Below, piece by piece: positions 17,714-27,082 of a stretch of DNA of 32,643 bases. The notes beneath the pieces were generated by a model. That model did no database searches. It saw only the letters and a list, made by a program, of their open reading frames with translations, and had not been told where the DNA came from. The position numbers and the translations under genes are program-made. Source of the stretch: Lysobacterales bacterium (GTDB taxonomy: Bacteria > Pseudomonadota > Gammaproteobacteria > Xanthomonadales > Rhodanobacteraceae); NCBI GenBank assembly GCA_014338185.1, contig QUBV01000037.1:1-32643 (forward strand), read 5' to 3'. Positions within the stretch are counted from its first letter, which is position 1, and each line of letters opens with the position of its first letter.

Positions 17714-18793
17714 TTATAGCAGCCGGTGCACCCCGGCTTGTTCCACGTGGAACATCGCCACGCGACCTTCATGGGTGGCCGGCAACGCGGATTGATCGGT
17801 GGCCGTGACCAGCACCTGCGCTCCACTGCGCCCAACCATGTCGAACACGCGTGCGCGATGGGCCTGATCGATCTCCGACGCCACGTCATCCAGGCACAGC
17901 ACCGGCATCCGCCCCCCGTGGCTGGCCGCATGGCACTGCGCCTGCGCCATGAGCAGGGCGAACGCGGCGAGCTTGTCCTGCCCGCGTGACCAGTGCTCAC
18001 GGCTCGGTGCGCGCTCGAAGGCGAGGCTCCAGTCGGCCCGATGCGGCCCGCGCGTGCTGTGTCCGCGCTCGCGATCCCTGGCCTGGCGCTCGACCAGCTC
18101 CTCCTGCAGCGGTCGGTTCGGGTCATGACCCGCGCTCAGCGACAGCTGCGCCTGACCGAGCTCGGGCAGCAGTTCCTCCAGCAGCGGCAGCGCCGCCTGT
18201 GCGAGCACCGCGAAATAGCGCTGGCGCATGCGCGTCAACGGCTCGCCGCTGCGCGCGAGCTCCTGGTTCCACGGCGCCAGCTCAGCGTCGGCCGCATCCA
18301 GCCGCAACAGCACGTTGCGCTGGCGCAGCGCGCGCTGGTAGCGCGACCAGGCTGGCAGGAACTCATGTTCCACGTGGAACACACCCCAGTCGAGGAAACG
18401 TCGCCGCCCCTCCGACCCACCCGCAAGCAGCTCATGCGATCCCGGTTCGAAACACAGCACCGCGGTGTGGCGCATCAGCTCGCCAACCGCCACCGCTTGG
18501 CCACCCAGGCGCGCTTCGAGCCGACCGTTGCGCCGCGCGATCCCGACACCACGCACAGCGCCTTCGGTCTCGATGTCGCCGTAGATCGCGTAGCCATCGC
18601 TGCCTGTACGGGCCAGCGCCTCGTGGCTGCCCGTGCGGAACGAGCGCCCGTGCGACAACAGGCAGGCGGCCTCGAGGATCGTGGTCTTGCCCGCGCCGTT
18701 GCCGCCAAAGAACAGGTTCCAGCCCGCGACGAGGTCCAGCTCCAGCTGCTCGAACAGCCGCAGGTTGGCCAGCCGCAGCCGGGTCAGGATCAC
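17714..18793 (-). CDS. recF: DNA replication and repair protein RecF
   Basis: A 359-residue RecF, an ABC-type ATPase that with RecO and RecR loads RecA at single-stranded gaps. Seen: N-terminal LTRLRLANLRLFE, Walker A GGNGAGKT at 30-37, RRFLDWGVFHVE (the conserved FIDW-F segment), the signature-like region around STRGPHRADW and SRGQDKLAAFALLMAQ, and Walker B PVLCLDDVASEID. It begins 31 bases after dnaN. Two perfect 16-bp parS-like palindromes lie inside the gene, both read as Phe-His-Val-Glu: residues 139-142 and 348-351, the latter 8 residues from the C-terminus. Those residues in the middle of the protein fit the family; the C-terminal ones look less constrained by protein function. Confidence 0.97.
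   Translation of the reverse strand: MILTRLRLANLRLFEQLELDLVAGWNLFFGGNGAGKTTILEAACLLSHGRSFRTGSHEALARTGSDGYAIYGDIETEGAVRGVGIARRNGRLEARLGGQAVAVGELMRHTAVLCFEPGSHELLAGGSEGRRRFLDWGVFHVEHEFLPAWSRYQRALRQRNVLLRLDAADAELAPWNQELARSGEPLTRMRQRYFAVLAQAALPLLEELLPELGQAQLSLSAGHDPNRPLQEELVERQARDRERGHSTRGPHRADWSLAFERAPSREHWSRGQDKLAAFALLMAQAQCHAASHGGRMPVLCLDDVASEIDQAHRARVFDMVGRSGAQVLVTATDQSALPATHEGRVAMFHVEQAGVHRLL
17739..17754. other. parS: parS-like partition site 1
   Basis: TGTTCCACGTGGAACA, a perfect 16-bp palindrome matching the ParB-binding parS consensus (TGTTNCACGTGNAACA), as used in Pseudomonas. It lies near the 3' end of recF, about 2.3 kb from the dnaA-dnaN spacer, within the origin-proximal zone where parS sites cluster. 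Confidence 0.88.
18366..18381. other. parS: parS-like partition site 2
   Basis: A second exact copy of TGTTCCACGTGGAACA, 627 bp from the first and also inside recF. Two identical 16-mers of this kind in one gene are very unlikely by chance. No parA or parB gene is in the window. Confidence 0.88.
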
Positions 18794-18824
18794 GATGGAC
18801 GATGCCGGCGCCGCCGCGGGCCGG

Positions 18825-19925
18825 TCACAGCCGCAGCGGCATCACCACATGGCGCGTGTCGTCGGCATCGGGCTTGCGCAGCAGGCAGCTCGACTGGCCA
18901 TCGCGCAGGCACAGCAACACTTCGTCGGCCTGGATCGCGCCCAAGGCGTCGAGCAGGTAATTGACGTTGAAGCCCACATTGAGCTCGCCCACGCCGGTGC
19001 GGGCCTCGATCTCCTCGATCGCCTCTTCCTGCTCGGGATTGTGCGCCACGATCCGCAGGCGGTTGGGCGAGACCTCGAGCTTCACACCACGGTACTTCTC
19101 GTTGGACAGGATCGCCGCTCGCTGCAGCGCCGCCCGCAACTCGTCGCGCTGGACACGCACTTCCTTGTCGGCACCGATCGGAATCACCGCCTCGTAGTCG
19201 GGGAAGCGCCCGTCGATGAGCTTGGAGGTGAAGGTGACATCGTTGCGCCGCACGCGCAGGTGGTTGCGAGCGAATTCCAGCTCGATCACGTTGTCGCCGA
19301 TCTCGAACAGGCCCTGCAGCTCGCCGATGCCCTTGCGCGGCACGATGACCTGGCGCGGTGCGCCGACCTTGCCGTCAAAACGGGCCTCGGCCAAGGCCAG
19401 CCGGTGGCCATCGGTCGCCACGCAGCGCAGGCCACCATCGCGCAGGTCGAGCAGCATGCCGTTGAGGTAGTAGCGCACATCCTGCTGCGCCATCGCGAAC
19501 GAGGTGCGCTCCATGAGCTCCTTGAGCGTGGTCTCGGGCAGCGCCACGCGCTCCACCACCTCGATCGATTCGATGGTCGGGAATTCGGTCGCGGGCAGGG
19601 TCGCGAGCGTGAAGCGGCTGCGGCCCGCGCTCACCACCACGCGCTCGCCGCTGCGCTCGAACTTGATCTTGCAGCCGTCGGGCAGGGCGCGGCAGATGTC
19701 GAACAGCTTGCGCGCGGGTACCGTGGTCTCACCTGCCACCAGATCGTCAGCGCTGGTGCGCGCGCTCATTTCCACTTCCAGGTCGGTGCCCGTGAGCGCA
19801 ACCCCGTCCGCATCCACGACCACCAGCAGGTTGGCGAGTACCGGCAAGGTCTGGCGCCGTTCCACCACACCAACGACATGTTGCAATCGCTTGAGGAGGG
19901 TCTCTCGCTGGATGCTGAAGCGCAT
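18825..19925 (-). CDS. dnaN: DNA polymerase III beta sliding clamp
   Basis: A 366-residue beta clamp, the ring-shaped processivity factor that tethers DNA polymerase III and many repair proteins to DNA. Seen: MRFSIQRETLLKRLQHVVGVVERRQTLPVL at the start (three-domain clamp family), internal LATDGHRLAL-type motif (CVATDGHRLALAEA), FPDYEAVIP, and the C-terminal VMPLRL that forms the binding pocket edge. Length equals that of E. coli. It lies between the candidate origin spacer and recF, as usual. Confidence 0.99.
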   Translation of the reverse strand: MRFSIQRETLLKRLQHVVGVVERRQTLPVLANLLVVVDADGVALTGTDLEVEMSARTSADDLVAGETTVPARKLFDICRALPDGCKIKFERSGERVVVSAGRSRFTLATLPATEFPTIESIEVVERVALPETTLKELMERTSFAMAQQDVRYYLNGMLLDLRDGGLRCVATDGHRLALAEARFDGKVGAPRQVIVPRKGIGELQGLFEIGDNVIELEFARNHLRVRRNDVTFTSKLIDGRFPDYEAVIPIGADKEVRVQRDELRAALQRAAILSNEKYRGVKLEVSPNRLRIVAHNPEQEEAIEEIEARTGVGELNVGFNVNYLLDALGAIQADEVLLCLRDGQSSCLLRKPDADDTRHVVMPLRL

Positions 19926-20131
19926 GGTCTGCCGTTCCTGTTCTCTGGTGTGGAGTAGTGTAGGGCTGTAGGGGCTGTGGGCTACGCGAACTGCCTGTGT
20001 TTATTCTTAATTATCAATGACTTGTAACTTGTTTTGGCACTGGGGAACACGCCGGTCTTGCTGTGCGCCAGTTGTGGATAACCTCCGCGCCAAAAGCTGT
20101 CCACATGTTGTCCTGTGCTTGTCTACAGCCT
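19926..20131. other. oriC: Candidate chromosomal origin oriC (dnaA-dnaN spacer)
   Basis: A 206-base non-coding spacer with an AT-rich block (about 20000-20036, unusual in this GC-rich DNA), one perfect DnaA box (20073-20081), looser box-like 9-mers at 20097-20105 (CTGTCCACA) and 20119-20127 (TTGTCTACA), and three tandem imperfect repeats GTAGGGCT/GTAGGGGCT/GTGGGCT at 19960-19983. Genes switch strand around here: everything from exbD2 to dnaA reads left, everything from rpmH rightward reads right. In Xanthomonas the origin has been placed in this region, as I recall. The rpmH-dnaA spacer is the alternative but has no clear DnaA box. Confidence 0.7.
20073..20081 (-). promoter_or_regulatory. DnaA box
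   Basis: TGTGGATAA on the plus strand is the complement of TTATCCACA, a perfect match to the high-affinity DnaA box. It lies 51 bases past the dnaA stop. Confidence 0.85.
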
Positions 20132-21442
20132 TCAGCCGGTGAGCTGGCGCACCAGCTTTTCCCAGTCCTGCCGCAGCTTGCCATCGGACTCGCGCAGGTC
20201 GCGCACCGTCCGGCATGCGTGCAGCACGGTGGTGTGGTCGCGACCACCAAAGGCATCCCCGATTTCCGGCAGGCTGTGTTCGGTCAGTTCCTTGGCCAGG
20301 GTCATCGCCACTTGCCGTGGTCGCGCAATCGAACGGCTGCGGCGCTTGGACAGCAGGTCGGCAACACGCATCTGGTAGTAGTCTGCCACGACCTTCTGGA
20401 TGTTGGGGATCGAGATCGCCTGCGCGTGCACGGTGAGGAGGTCGCGCAGCGTTTCCTGGGCGAATTCCTGGGTGATCGGCTTGCCTACGAAGTTGGCGCG
20501 CGCGATGAGCGTGTTGAGCGCGCCTTCGAGGTCGCGCACATGCGAGCGCAGGCGCTTGGCGATCAGCGCCGCCACCGCCTCGGGCAGGTCCACGCCCTTG
20601 CCCTGCGCCTTGGCCAGCAGGATCGCCGCCCGTGTTTCGAAATCGGGTGGCTCGATCGCTACCGACAGGCCCCAGCCCAGGCGCGACTTCAGGCGCGGCT
20701 CCAGGCGGTCGACCTCCTTGGGATAGCGGTCGCAGGTGAGGATGATCTGCTGCTTGCCTTCGAACAGCGCGTTGAAGGTGTGGAAGAACTCTTCCTGGGT
20801 GGTTTCCTTGCCCGCGAAGAACTGGATGTCGTCGATGAGCAGCGCGTCGACCGAACGGAAGCGGCGCTTGAACCCGTCCATGTTCTTCTGCTGCAGCGCG
20901 CGCACCATGCCCGACACGAAATCCTCCGAGTGCAGGTACAGGATCTTCATGTCGGCGCGATTGGCGCGCATGAGGTTGCCGGCCGCATGCATGAGATGAG
21001 TCTTGCCCAGCCCGGTACCGCCGTACAGCAGCAGCGGGTTGTAGGCGCGGCCGGGGTTCTGCGCCACCTGCATCGCGGCGGCCTTGCCCAGCTGGTTGGA
21101 CTTGCCCTCGACGAAGTTTTCGAAGGTGTAGTGCGCGTTGAGCTTGGAGTCCTCGCCACGCTCGCCGCCGCGCACGCGCGGCTCCTCGCGCGGCGCCGCC
21201 GCGGTGCGCGTGCCCAGCCGCAGTTCCACGCCCATCGGCGTCGGCGCGAGCTGCTGCAGGGCCTGCTGCACGGGCAGCAGGAAGCGCTCGCGCACCGCAT
21301 CGAGTGTGTAGGGATTGGGCGCCCAAAGGACCAGCGTGGCGCCTTCCTCGGCGCCCTGCAGTGGCGCAAGGTAGGTGTGCACGTCCTCGGCGCTCAACTG
21401 CGCCTCGAGGCGGGCCAGGCAGCGCTGCCAGAGTTCACTCAT
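20132..21442 (-). CDS. dnaA: Chromosomal replication initiator DnaA
   Basis: A 436-residue DnaA, the AAA+ initiator that binds DnaA boxes and melts oriC. Domains: I (1-75, [16 protein letters not shown]), a short charged linker II (76-102), AAA+ domain III with [20 protein letters not shown]-like sequence, Walker A GGTGLGKT at 141-148 and Walker [10 protein letters not shown], and DNA-binding domain IV with the signature [14 protein letters not shown]. Start ATG 21442 matches the family; an open frame extends 17 codons upstream without homology. It diverges from rpmH. Confidence 0.99.
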   Translation of the reverse strand: MSELWQRCLARLEAQLSAEDVHTYLAPLQGAEEGATLVLWAPNPYTLDAVRERFLLPVQQALQQLAPTPMGVELRLGTRTAAAPREEPRVRGGERGEDSKLNAHYTFENFVEGKSNQLGKAAAMQVAQNPGRAYNPLLLYGGTGLGKTHLMHAAGNLMRANRADMKILYLHSEDFVSGMVRALQQKNMDGFKRRFRSVDALLIDDIQFFAGKETTQEEFFHTFNALFEGKQQIILTCDRYPKEVDRLEPRLKSRLGWGLSVAIEPPDFETRAAILLAKAQGKGVDLPEAVAALIAKRLRSHVRDLEGALNTLIARANFVGKPITQEFAQETLRDLLTVHAQAISIPNIQKVVADYYQMRVADLLSKRRSRSIARPRQVAMTLAKELTEHSLPEIGDAFGGRDHTTVLHACRTVRDLRESDGKLRQDWEKLVRQLTG

Positions 21443-21590
21443 GTCCAGTCGGGGTCCGTGTACGCTGCGCGCTGCGACAGGCGCAAGGACCATGCAGCAT
21501 AGCAGTGCGGACCCGCTGTGCCGAAAGGCCGCCAGGCGCCAGCGGCTGATCGGCGCACCCGCCGCGAGCGCCGGCCAGGGTGCGCACGGC

Positions 21591-21619
21591 TTGACGCTGC
21601 GCCGCCAGAACCCTATGAT
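21591..21619 (+). promoter_or_regulatory. rpmH promoter
   Basis: TTGACG (21591-21596) and TATGAT (21614-21619) with exactly 17 bases between them, 5 of 6 matches each. The leader to rpmH is about 26 nt and includes a run of T/C. This is the best sigma-70 promoter in the window, as expected for a ribosomal protein operon. Confidence 0.85.
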
Positions 21620-21651
21620 TTGCGCCCTTTTTTTCCAACGCAGCCCGTGCC

Positions 21652-21792
21652 ATGGCCACCAAGCGCACTTACCAGCCCAGCAATCTCAAGCGCGTCCGCG
21701 ACCACGGTTTCCGTGCGCGCATGAAGACTCGCGGTGGCCGCAAGGTCATCAACGCGCGTCGCGCCAGGGGCCGCAAGCGCCTCGCGGTCTGA
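21652..21792 (+). CDS. rpmH: 50S ribosomal protein L34
   Basis: A 46-residue, very basic ribosomal protein. Seen: [20 protein letters not shown], the almost invariant [13 protein letters not shown] segment, and the C-terminal ARGRKRLAV. Length is the family norm (44-46). It is the first gene of the rpmH-rnpA-yidC-mnmE run and has a strong promoter 33 bases upstream. Confidence 0.99.
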   Translation: MATKRTYQPSNLKRVRDHGFRARMKTRGGRKVINARRARGRKRLAV

Positions 21793-21803
21793 CCGGCCGC
21801 GCG

Positions 21804-22187
21804 GTGGCTACGCCCGCGCGCTTTCCGCGCACGGCGCGACTGCTCACACCGCGCGACTTCGCGGCCCTCAGGAGCGGCAGCCGCCGCTTCGCCGGGCCGC
21901 ACCTGACCGCCCAGGTCAAGCCCAATTCCGGTGACACGGCCCGGCTGGGTCTGGCGGTCTCGCGGCGGGTTTCCAAGCTTGCGGTGCAGCGCAACCGCAT
22001 CAAGCGCGTCGCCCGCGACAGTTTTCGCCGCCACCGCCACCTGCTCGGCGCACTCGACATCCTGCTCATCGCCCATCCCGCCGCCGCCGCCGCCGACAAC
22101 GCGCGCCTGCATGGCGATCTGCAACAGCTGTGGCAGCGCATCGCGGCGTTGAATGCCGGCGGGTCGACCGGCACAATGCGCGGCTGA
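21804..22187 (+). CDS. rnpA: Ribonuclease P protein component
   Basis: A 127-residue RNase P protein that supports the catalytic RNA in cutting tRNA 5' leaders. Seen: RTARLLTPRDFAALRSGSRRFAG (substrate-binding cleft) and the RNR motif LAVQRNRIKRVARDSFR. Start: GTG 21804, 11 bases after the rpmH stop, which is the first in-frame start after rpmH and gives the usual length; no ribosome site is evident, so coupling to rpmH translation is likely. The gene for YidD, often found between rnpA and yidC, is absent from the 121-base gap. Confidence 0.95.
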   Translation: MATPARFPRTARLLTPRDFAALRSGSRRFAGPHLTAQVKPNSGDTARLGLAVSRRVSKLAVQRNRIKRVARDSFRRHRHLLGALDILLIAHPAAAAADNARLHGDLQQLWQRIAALNAGGSTGTMRG

Positions 22188-22308
22188 TCCGCGCGGCGCG
22201 AGCCGCCGCCATCTGCTGTCCTGCTGCCGAGGTCCATCTGCTGCGGGTGCCACCGGGCACCGTCGACGCGGCGGCGGGCCGCTCCCTCATCGCCGCTGCC
22301 GCAAGCCC

Positions 22309-24018
22309 ATGACGAGTACCCGCAACATCCTGTTCATCGCCCTGCTGTTCATCGTCTACCTCATGTGGATGCAGTGGGAGCAGGACTATGGCGCACCGGC
22401 CCAAGCGCCGGCGGTGGGCGGCCCGGCTGCGACCACGTCGCCAGCCACGGGCGCCCAGGGCGAGACCCCCGCTGCCGGCACGGCACCGGTCGCGGCCACG
22501 GTGCCCGTCGATGTCGCCGGCACCGAACTCGCTGGCGCCGCGGCCGCGGCCAGCGTGGTCGTGACCACCGACGTGCTGCGCGTGGAGATCGATCCGCGCG
22601 GCGGCAACGTGGTGGTGGCCGATCTGCTGGCCTATCCGCAACAGCCGCACCAGAGCGACCACCCGGTGCGTCTGCTCGACCGCGCCAACGCCACCTGGTT
22701 CGTCGCGCAAAGCGGTCTCATCGCCGCCCAGGGCAGCGCGATCGTCGCGCCCGACCACACCGCGCTGTATCAGGTCGAGCACAACGCCTACACGCTCGGC
22801 AGCGCCGAAAGCATAGAGGTGCCGTTGATCTGGAGCGGCCCCGGCGGCCTCAGCGTGCGCAAGGTGCTCACGTTCAGGCGCGGCAGTTACGTGATCGAGC
22901 AGCGCGAGGAAATCAGCAACAACGGCGCGAGTGCGTGGCATGGCAACGCCTACCGCCAGTTGCAGCGCGTGCCGCCCGTTTATGACAGCGCCGGCATCAA
23001 GGGCTACGCCAACGTCGAGCGCTACAGCTTTGCCGGCGCGGCGATCTACAGCCCTGCCGACAAGTTCGAAAAGCTCAAGTTCGACCACTTTGCCAAGGAA
23101 CCGCTGGCCAAGAGCTTCGCTGGCGGCTGGGCCGCGATGCTGCAGCACTACTTCTTCGCGGCCTGGATCCCGCCCGCGCAGGAGGCCGACAGCTATGCCA
23201 CCAGCGAAGTCACCAACGCCGCCGGCACGCGCTACCTGATCCGCGCGATGTCGCCCCCGCTCACGGTCGCGCCGGGCGCAAGCGCCACCACCAGCGCACG
23301 CCTGTACGTCGGCCCCAAGCTGCAGGCGAGCCTGGACACGATCGCGCCGGGGCTTGCGCTCACGGTCGACTACGGCATGTTCACGGTCATCGCCGACCCG
23401 CTGCACTGGCTGCTCACCAAGCTGCACAAGCTCACCGGCAACTGGGGCCTGGCGATCATCCTGCTGGTGCTGCTGATCAAGGCGTTGTTCTTCAAGCTCA
23501 GCGAGGCGCAGTACCGCTCCAGCGCCAAGATGCGCAAGCTGCAGCCGCGCCTGGCCGCGCTCAAGGAGCGCTATGGCGACGACCGGCAGAAGTTCGCGGC
23601 GGCGCAGATGGAGCTGTTCCAGAAGGAAAAGGTCAATCCGCTGGCCGGCTGCCTGCCGATGCTGATCCAGATTCCGGTGTTCTTCGCGCTGTACTGGGTG
23701 CTGCTGGAGAGCGTGGAGCTGCGCCAGGCCTCGTTCGTGGGCTGGCTCAACAACCTCAGCGCCCCCGATCCGTACTACGTGCTGCCGGTGCTCAACGCGA
23801 TCGTGATGGTGGCCACCCAGCACCTGACGCCGATGACGGGAATGGACCCGACCCAGGCCAGGATGATGAAGATCATGCCGGTGGTGTTCTCGGTGCTGTT
23901 CGCATTCTTCCCGGCGGGCCTGGTGCTGTACTACGTGGTCAACGGCGGCCTCGGCCTGCTGCAGCAGTGGATCATCACGCGCCGCATCGAGCGCGGCGAC
24001 AAGCCGGCCGCCGCCTGA
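22309..24018 (+). CDS. yidC: Membrane protein insertase YidC
   Basis: A 569-residue YidC/Oxa1 insertase that works alone or with SecYEG to place proteins in the inner membrane. Seen: N-terminal helix (about 6-24, NILFIALLFIVYLMWMQW), an Ala/Pro/Gly-rich linker, the large periplasmic beta domain (about 85-355), and the conserved C-terminal five-helix core with LHKLTGNWGLAIILLVLLIK, the YRSSAKMRKLQPRL cytoplasmic loop including the conserved Arg, and QIPVFFALYWVLLESVELRQA. Start ATG 22309 begins just before the first helix. The 121 bases before it contain no gene. mnmE starts 4 bases after its stop. Confidence 0.98.
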   Translation: MTSTRNILFIALLFIVYLMWMQWEQDYGAPAQAPAVGGPAATTSPATGAQGETPAAGTAPVAATVPVDVAGTELAGAAAAASVVVTTDVLRVEIDPRGGNVVVADLLAYPQQPHQSDHPVRLLDRANATWFVAQSGLIAAQGSAIVAPDHTALYQVEHNAYTLGSAESIEVPLIWSGPGGLSVRKVLTFRRGSYVIEQREEISNNGASAWHGNAYRQLQRVPPVYDSAGIKGYANVERYSFAGAAIYSPADKFEKLKFDHFAKEPLAKSFAGGWAAMLQHYFFAAWIPPAQEADSYATSEVTNAAGTRYLIRAMSPPLTVAPGASATTSARLYVGPKLQASLDTIAPGLALTVDYGMFTVIADPLHWLLTKLHKLTGNWGLAIILLVLLIKALFFKLSEAQYRSSAKMRKLQPRLAALKERYGDDRQKFAAAQMELFQKEKVNPLAGCLPMLIQIPVFFALYWVLLESVELRQASFVGWLNNLSAPDPYYVLPVLNAIVMVATQHLTPMTGMDPTQARMMKIMPVVFSVLFAFFPAGLVLYYVVNGGLGLLQQWIITRRIERGDKPAAA

Positions 24019-24022
24019 TGCC

Positions 24023-25369
24023 ATGAGCGCCGCGACCGACACGATCGCGGCGATCGCCACCGCGTCGGCCCCAGCCGGTGTCGGCGTGCTGCGCATCTCG
24101 GGCCCGCGCGCACCCGCGATCGCACAGGCGCTGCTCGGTCGCGCGCCGCGCGCGCGCCACGCCCACTACGCGACCTTCCGCGATGCCGCGGGCGAGATCA
24201 TCGACCGCGGCCTGCTGCTCGCCTTCCCGCAACCGCGCTCCTACACCGGCGAGGACGTGGTCGAACTGCACGCGCACGGCAATCCGATGCTGCTGCAGGC
24301 CCTGCTCGCGCGCGTGATCGAGCTTGGCGCACGCGCGGCGCAACCGGGCGAGTTCACCCAGCGCGCCTTCCTCAACGGCAAGCTCGATCTGGCCCAGGCC
24401 GAGGCGGTGGCGGACCTCATCGCCAGCACCTCGCGCGCGGCCGCGCGCGCGGCCCAGCGCAGCCTCGATGGCGAGTTCTCGCGGCGCAGCCACGCGCTCA
24501 CCGCCGAACTCGTGCGCGTGCGCAGCTGGATCGAGGCCAGCATCGACTTCAGCGACGAGGACATCGACTTCCTCGACAATGCCGCACTGCGGGCCGACCT
24601 GGATGCGCTGCGCGCCGCGCTCGCCGACCTGCTCGCGGCCACGCGCCGCGGCGTGCGCCTGCGCGACGGCCTGCACGTGGTCATCGTCGGCCAGCCCAAC
24701 GTGGGCAAGTCGAGCCTGCTCAATGCGCTCGCCGCGAGCGAACGCGCGATCGTCACCGCCATCGCGGGCACCACCCGCGACGTGCTGCGCGAGACCATCG
24801 ACCTCGACGGCATCGCGTTCACGCTGGCCGATACCGCGGGCCTGCGCGACACCGACGACGAAGTCGAGCGCGAGGGCGTGCGCCGCGCCCATGCCGAGCT
24901 CGCGCGCGCCGACCTCGCGCTGGTGCTGCCCGCATCCGAGGCACCCGCGGATGTGGCTGCGCTGCTGACCACACTGCCGCCCGACACCGCGCGCATCATC
25001 ATCCACAACAAGATCGACCTCGTGCCCGGCCTCGCGCCGCGCCGCGAACGCAGCGCGGACACCAGCCACCTGTGGCTGTCGGCGCGCACCGGCCAGGGCC
25101 TGGACCTGCTGGTGGCCGAACTGCGCAGCCATGCCGGCGCCGGCGAGGGCAGCGCCGGCACCTTCAGCGCGCGCACGCGCCATGTCGCCGCGCTGGAGCG
25201 GGCCCAAACCGCGCTGCAGGACGCGCTCGCGGCACTGCACGCGGGCCAGGCCGAACTCGCCGCCGAGGAACTGCGCCAGGCGCAGCACGCCATCGGCGAG
25301 ATCACCGGTGAGTTCACCGCGGATGACCTGCTCGGCGCGATCTTTTCGAGCTTCTGCATCGGCAAGTGA
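24023..25369 (+). CDS. mnmE: tRNA modification GTPase MnmE
   Basis: A 448-residue MnmE (TrmE), which with MnmG (GidA) adds the carboxymethylaminomethyl group to U34 of certain tRNAs. Seen: N-terminal folate-binding domain (DTIAAIATASAPAGVGVLRISG, HAHGNPMLL, PGEFTQRAFLNGKLDL), a G domain with P-loop GQPNVGKSSLLNAL, GTTRD (switch I), DTAGLRDT (G3) and NKID (G4), and the invariant C-terminal CIGK whose Cys is functionally required. Four bases separate it from yidC, so they are co-transcribed. mnmG is not nearby. Confidence 0.98.
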   Translation: MSAATDTIAAIATASAPAGVGVLRISGPRAPAIAQALLGRAPRARHAHYATFRDAAGEIIDRGLLLAFPQPRSYTGEDVVELHAHGNPMLLQALLARVIELGARAAQPGEFTQRAFLNGKLDLAQAEAVADLIASTSRAAARAAQRSLDGEFSRRSHALTAELVRVRSWIEASIDFSDEDIDFLDNAALRADLDALRAALADLLAATRRGVRLRDGLHVVIVGQPNVGKSSLLNALAASERAIVTAIAGTTRDVLRETIDLDGIAFTLADTAGLRDTDDEVEREGVRRAHAELARADLALVLPASEAPADVAALLTTLPPDTARIIIHNKIDLVPGLAPRRERSADTSHLWLSARTGQGLDLLVAELRSHAGAGEGSAGTFSARTRHVAALERAQTALQDALAALHAGQAELAAEELRQAQHAIGEITGEFTADDLLGAIFSSFCIGK

Positions 25370-25448
25370 CGAAAGTCGTGGCGTTGCGGCATGGCCGGGC
25401 GGCGCGCTGCGGCTATGATCGGCGCTTCCGTCCCGGGGAGTCCTGCGC

Positions 25449-26885
25449 ATGAGCTTCATCGCCCGCTTGCTGCGTCACAAATCGGTCGAGCAGTTGCAGG
25501 CCGAGATCGGCTCGCGCCACGACTTCCGCCGCGTGTTGGGCGTGTGGCAGCTCACCGCGATCGGCATCGGCGGCATCATCGGCGTGGGCGTGTTCGTGCT
25601 GGCCGGGCAGCAGGCCGCGCTCAACGCCGGGCCTGCGGTCGCGCTGTCGTTCATCATCGCCGGCATCGCCAGCGCGGCCGCCGCGCTGTGCTATGCAGAG
25701 TTCGCGGGCCTGATCCCGGTCACCGGCAGCGCCTACACCTACAGCTATGCCACGCTCGGCGAGCTCATCGCCTGGCTCATCGGCTGGGACCTGCTGCTCG
25801 AATACGCGCTCATCGTCGCGGTGGTCGCGATCGGCTGGTCGGGGTATGTGCAGGCGTTCCTGTCCAGCATCGGCATCGTGTTGCCGACCTGGGCGCAGGG
25901 CGCGATCGGCACGGGCGAGGGCCGCGTGTTCAACGTGATCGCGGCCGCGATCACGTTTGCGGTGGCGGCGCTGCTGATCTTCCGCACCGAGTGGGGCGCG
26001 CGCTTCAACACCTTCGTGGTCGCGGTCAAGGTCGCGGCCGTGCTGCTGGTGCTCGGCGTGGGCGTGTTCTACATCAACCCGGCCAACTGGCACCCGTTCA
26101 TTCCCGAGCGCGTGGTCGGCGCCGACGGCATCGGCCACTTCGGCTACCAGGGCATCGCCACCGCGGCCGCGGTGGTGTTCTTTGCGGTGTTCGGCTACGA
26201 CACGCTCACCACCGCGGCCGAGGAGTCGAAGAACCCGCAGCGCGACCTGCCGCGCGCGGTGCTGTTGTCGCTGGGCATCTCGATGGCGATGTACCTGGCG
26301 GTGTCGATGGTGCTCACCGGCATCGCCCACTATTCGACCCTGCACACCGACGCGCCGGTGGCCGATGCGTTCAAGGGCCTGGGCCTGCACTGGGTCGCCG
26401 CGACGATCTCGGCCGCTGCGGTGTTCGGCCTCGTCAGCGTGCTGTTCGCGTTCATGCTCGGCGCCGCCCGCATCTGGTACGCGCTGTCGCGCGATGGCCT
26501 GTTGCCGGGCTGGTTCGCCAAGCCGCACCCGGTGTATGGCACGCCGCATCGCCCGACCCTGGCGCTGGGCGTGTTCACCGCGGTGGTGGCCGGCTTGTTC
26601 CCGCTCGATGAAGTGGCCAAGCTCGTCAACATCGGCGTGCTGTCGGCCTTCATCGTGATCTGCGGTTCGGTGATCCTGCTGCGCGTGCGCAAGCCACATC
26701 TGCAGCGTTCATTCCGCACGCCGTGGGTGCCGTTCATTCCGCTGTTGGGCATCCTGTTCTCGATCTGGCTGCTCACCGAACTGGCCGCGATCACCTGGCT
26801 CGTGTTCCTGGTGTGGGTGAGCCTGGGCCTGATCGTGTATTTCGGCTATGGCATGCGCCACAGCAAGCTCGCCGACGGCGGCTGA
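25449..26885 (+). CDS. APC-family amino acid permease
   Basis: A 478-residue transporter with about 12 hydrophobic segments. Seen: the helix-1 signature [16 protein letters not shown] (unwound Gly-rich substrate site), PGAxxS-like turn, [22 protein letters not shown] in helix 3, and [28 protein letters not shown] in the helix 6-7 region, all typical of the cationic amino acid transporter-like branch of the APC superfamily (YfnA/CAT type). Substrate cannot be assigned. GGGGAG lies about 9 bases before ATG 25449; a TATGAT at 25414-25419 is a likely -10 box, with no clear -35. The tRNA-Arg gene follows 45 bases after the stop. Confidence 0.9.
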   Translation: MSFIARLLRHKSVEQLQAEIGSRHDFRRVLGVWQLTAIGIGGIIGVGVFVLAGQQAALNAGPAVALSFIIAGIASAAAALCYAEFAGLIPVTGSAYTYSYATLGELIAWLIGWDLLLEYALIVAVVAIGWSGYVQAFLSSIGIVLPTWAQGAIGTGEGRVFNVIAAAITFAVAALLIFRTEWGARFNTFVVAVKVAAVLLVLGVGVFYINPANWHPFIPERVVGADGIGHFGYQGIATAAAVVFFAVFGYDTLTTAAEESKNPQRDLPRAVLLSLGISMAMYLAVSMVLTGIAHYSTLHTDAPVADAFKGLGLHWVAATISAAAVFGLVSVLFAFMLGAARIWYALSRDGLLPGWFAKPHPVYGTPHRPTLALGVFTAVVAGLFPLDEVAKLVNIGVLSAFIVICGSVILLRVRKPHLQRSFRTPWVPFIPLLGILFSIWLLTELAAITWLVFLVWVSLGLIVYFGYGMRHSKLADGG

Positions 26886-26930
26886 GGCGGCTTCGCGCGG
26901 CAGCGCATTCCATGCGAAAATCGCCGGCGT

Positions 26931-27007
26931 GCGCCCGTAGCTCAGCTGGATAGAGTACTGCCCTCCGAAGGCAGGGGTCGTGGGTTCGAATCCCGCCGGG
27001 CGCGCCA
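26931..27007 (+). tRNA. tRNA-Arg (anticodon CCG)
   Basis: A 77-base cloverleaf: acceptor stem GCGCCCG/CGGGCGC (26931-26937 with 26997-27003), D arm starting GCTCAGCTGGATAGAGT, anticodon stem CTGCC/GGCAG with loop CTCCGAA giving CCG, T arm GTGGG-TTCGAAT-CCCGC, discriminator G and encoded CCA at 27005-27007. It reads CGG Arg codons, which are common in this GC-rich DNA. Confidence 0.98.
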
Positions 27008-27082
27008 TTCCAGCCGCGTGAGGGCCGGCGCCAGCCGCCGGGTGCCGCCGCGTGGTCCGTCGAGCCGAGCGGGGATGCGCCG

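Noticed and set aside
22188-22308. Possible yidD between rnpA and yidC
   Set aside because: The gap is too short for the family and lacks its Cys-Arg-Tyr/Pro-Thr-Cys motif.
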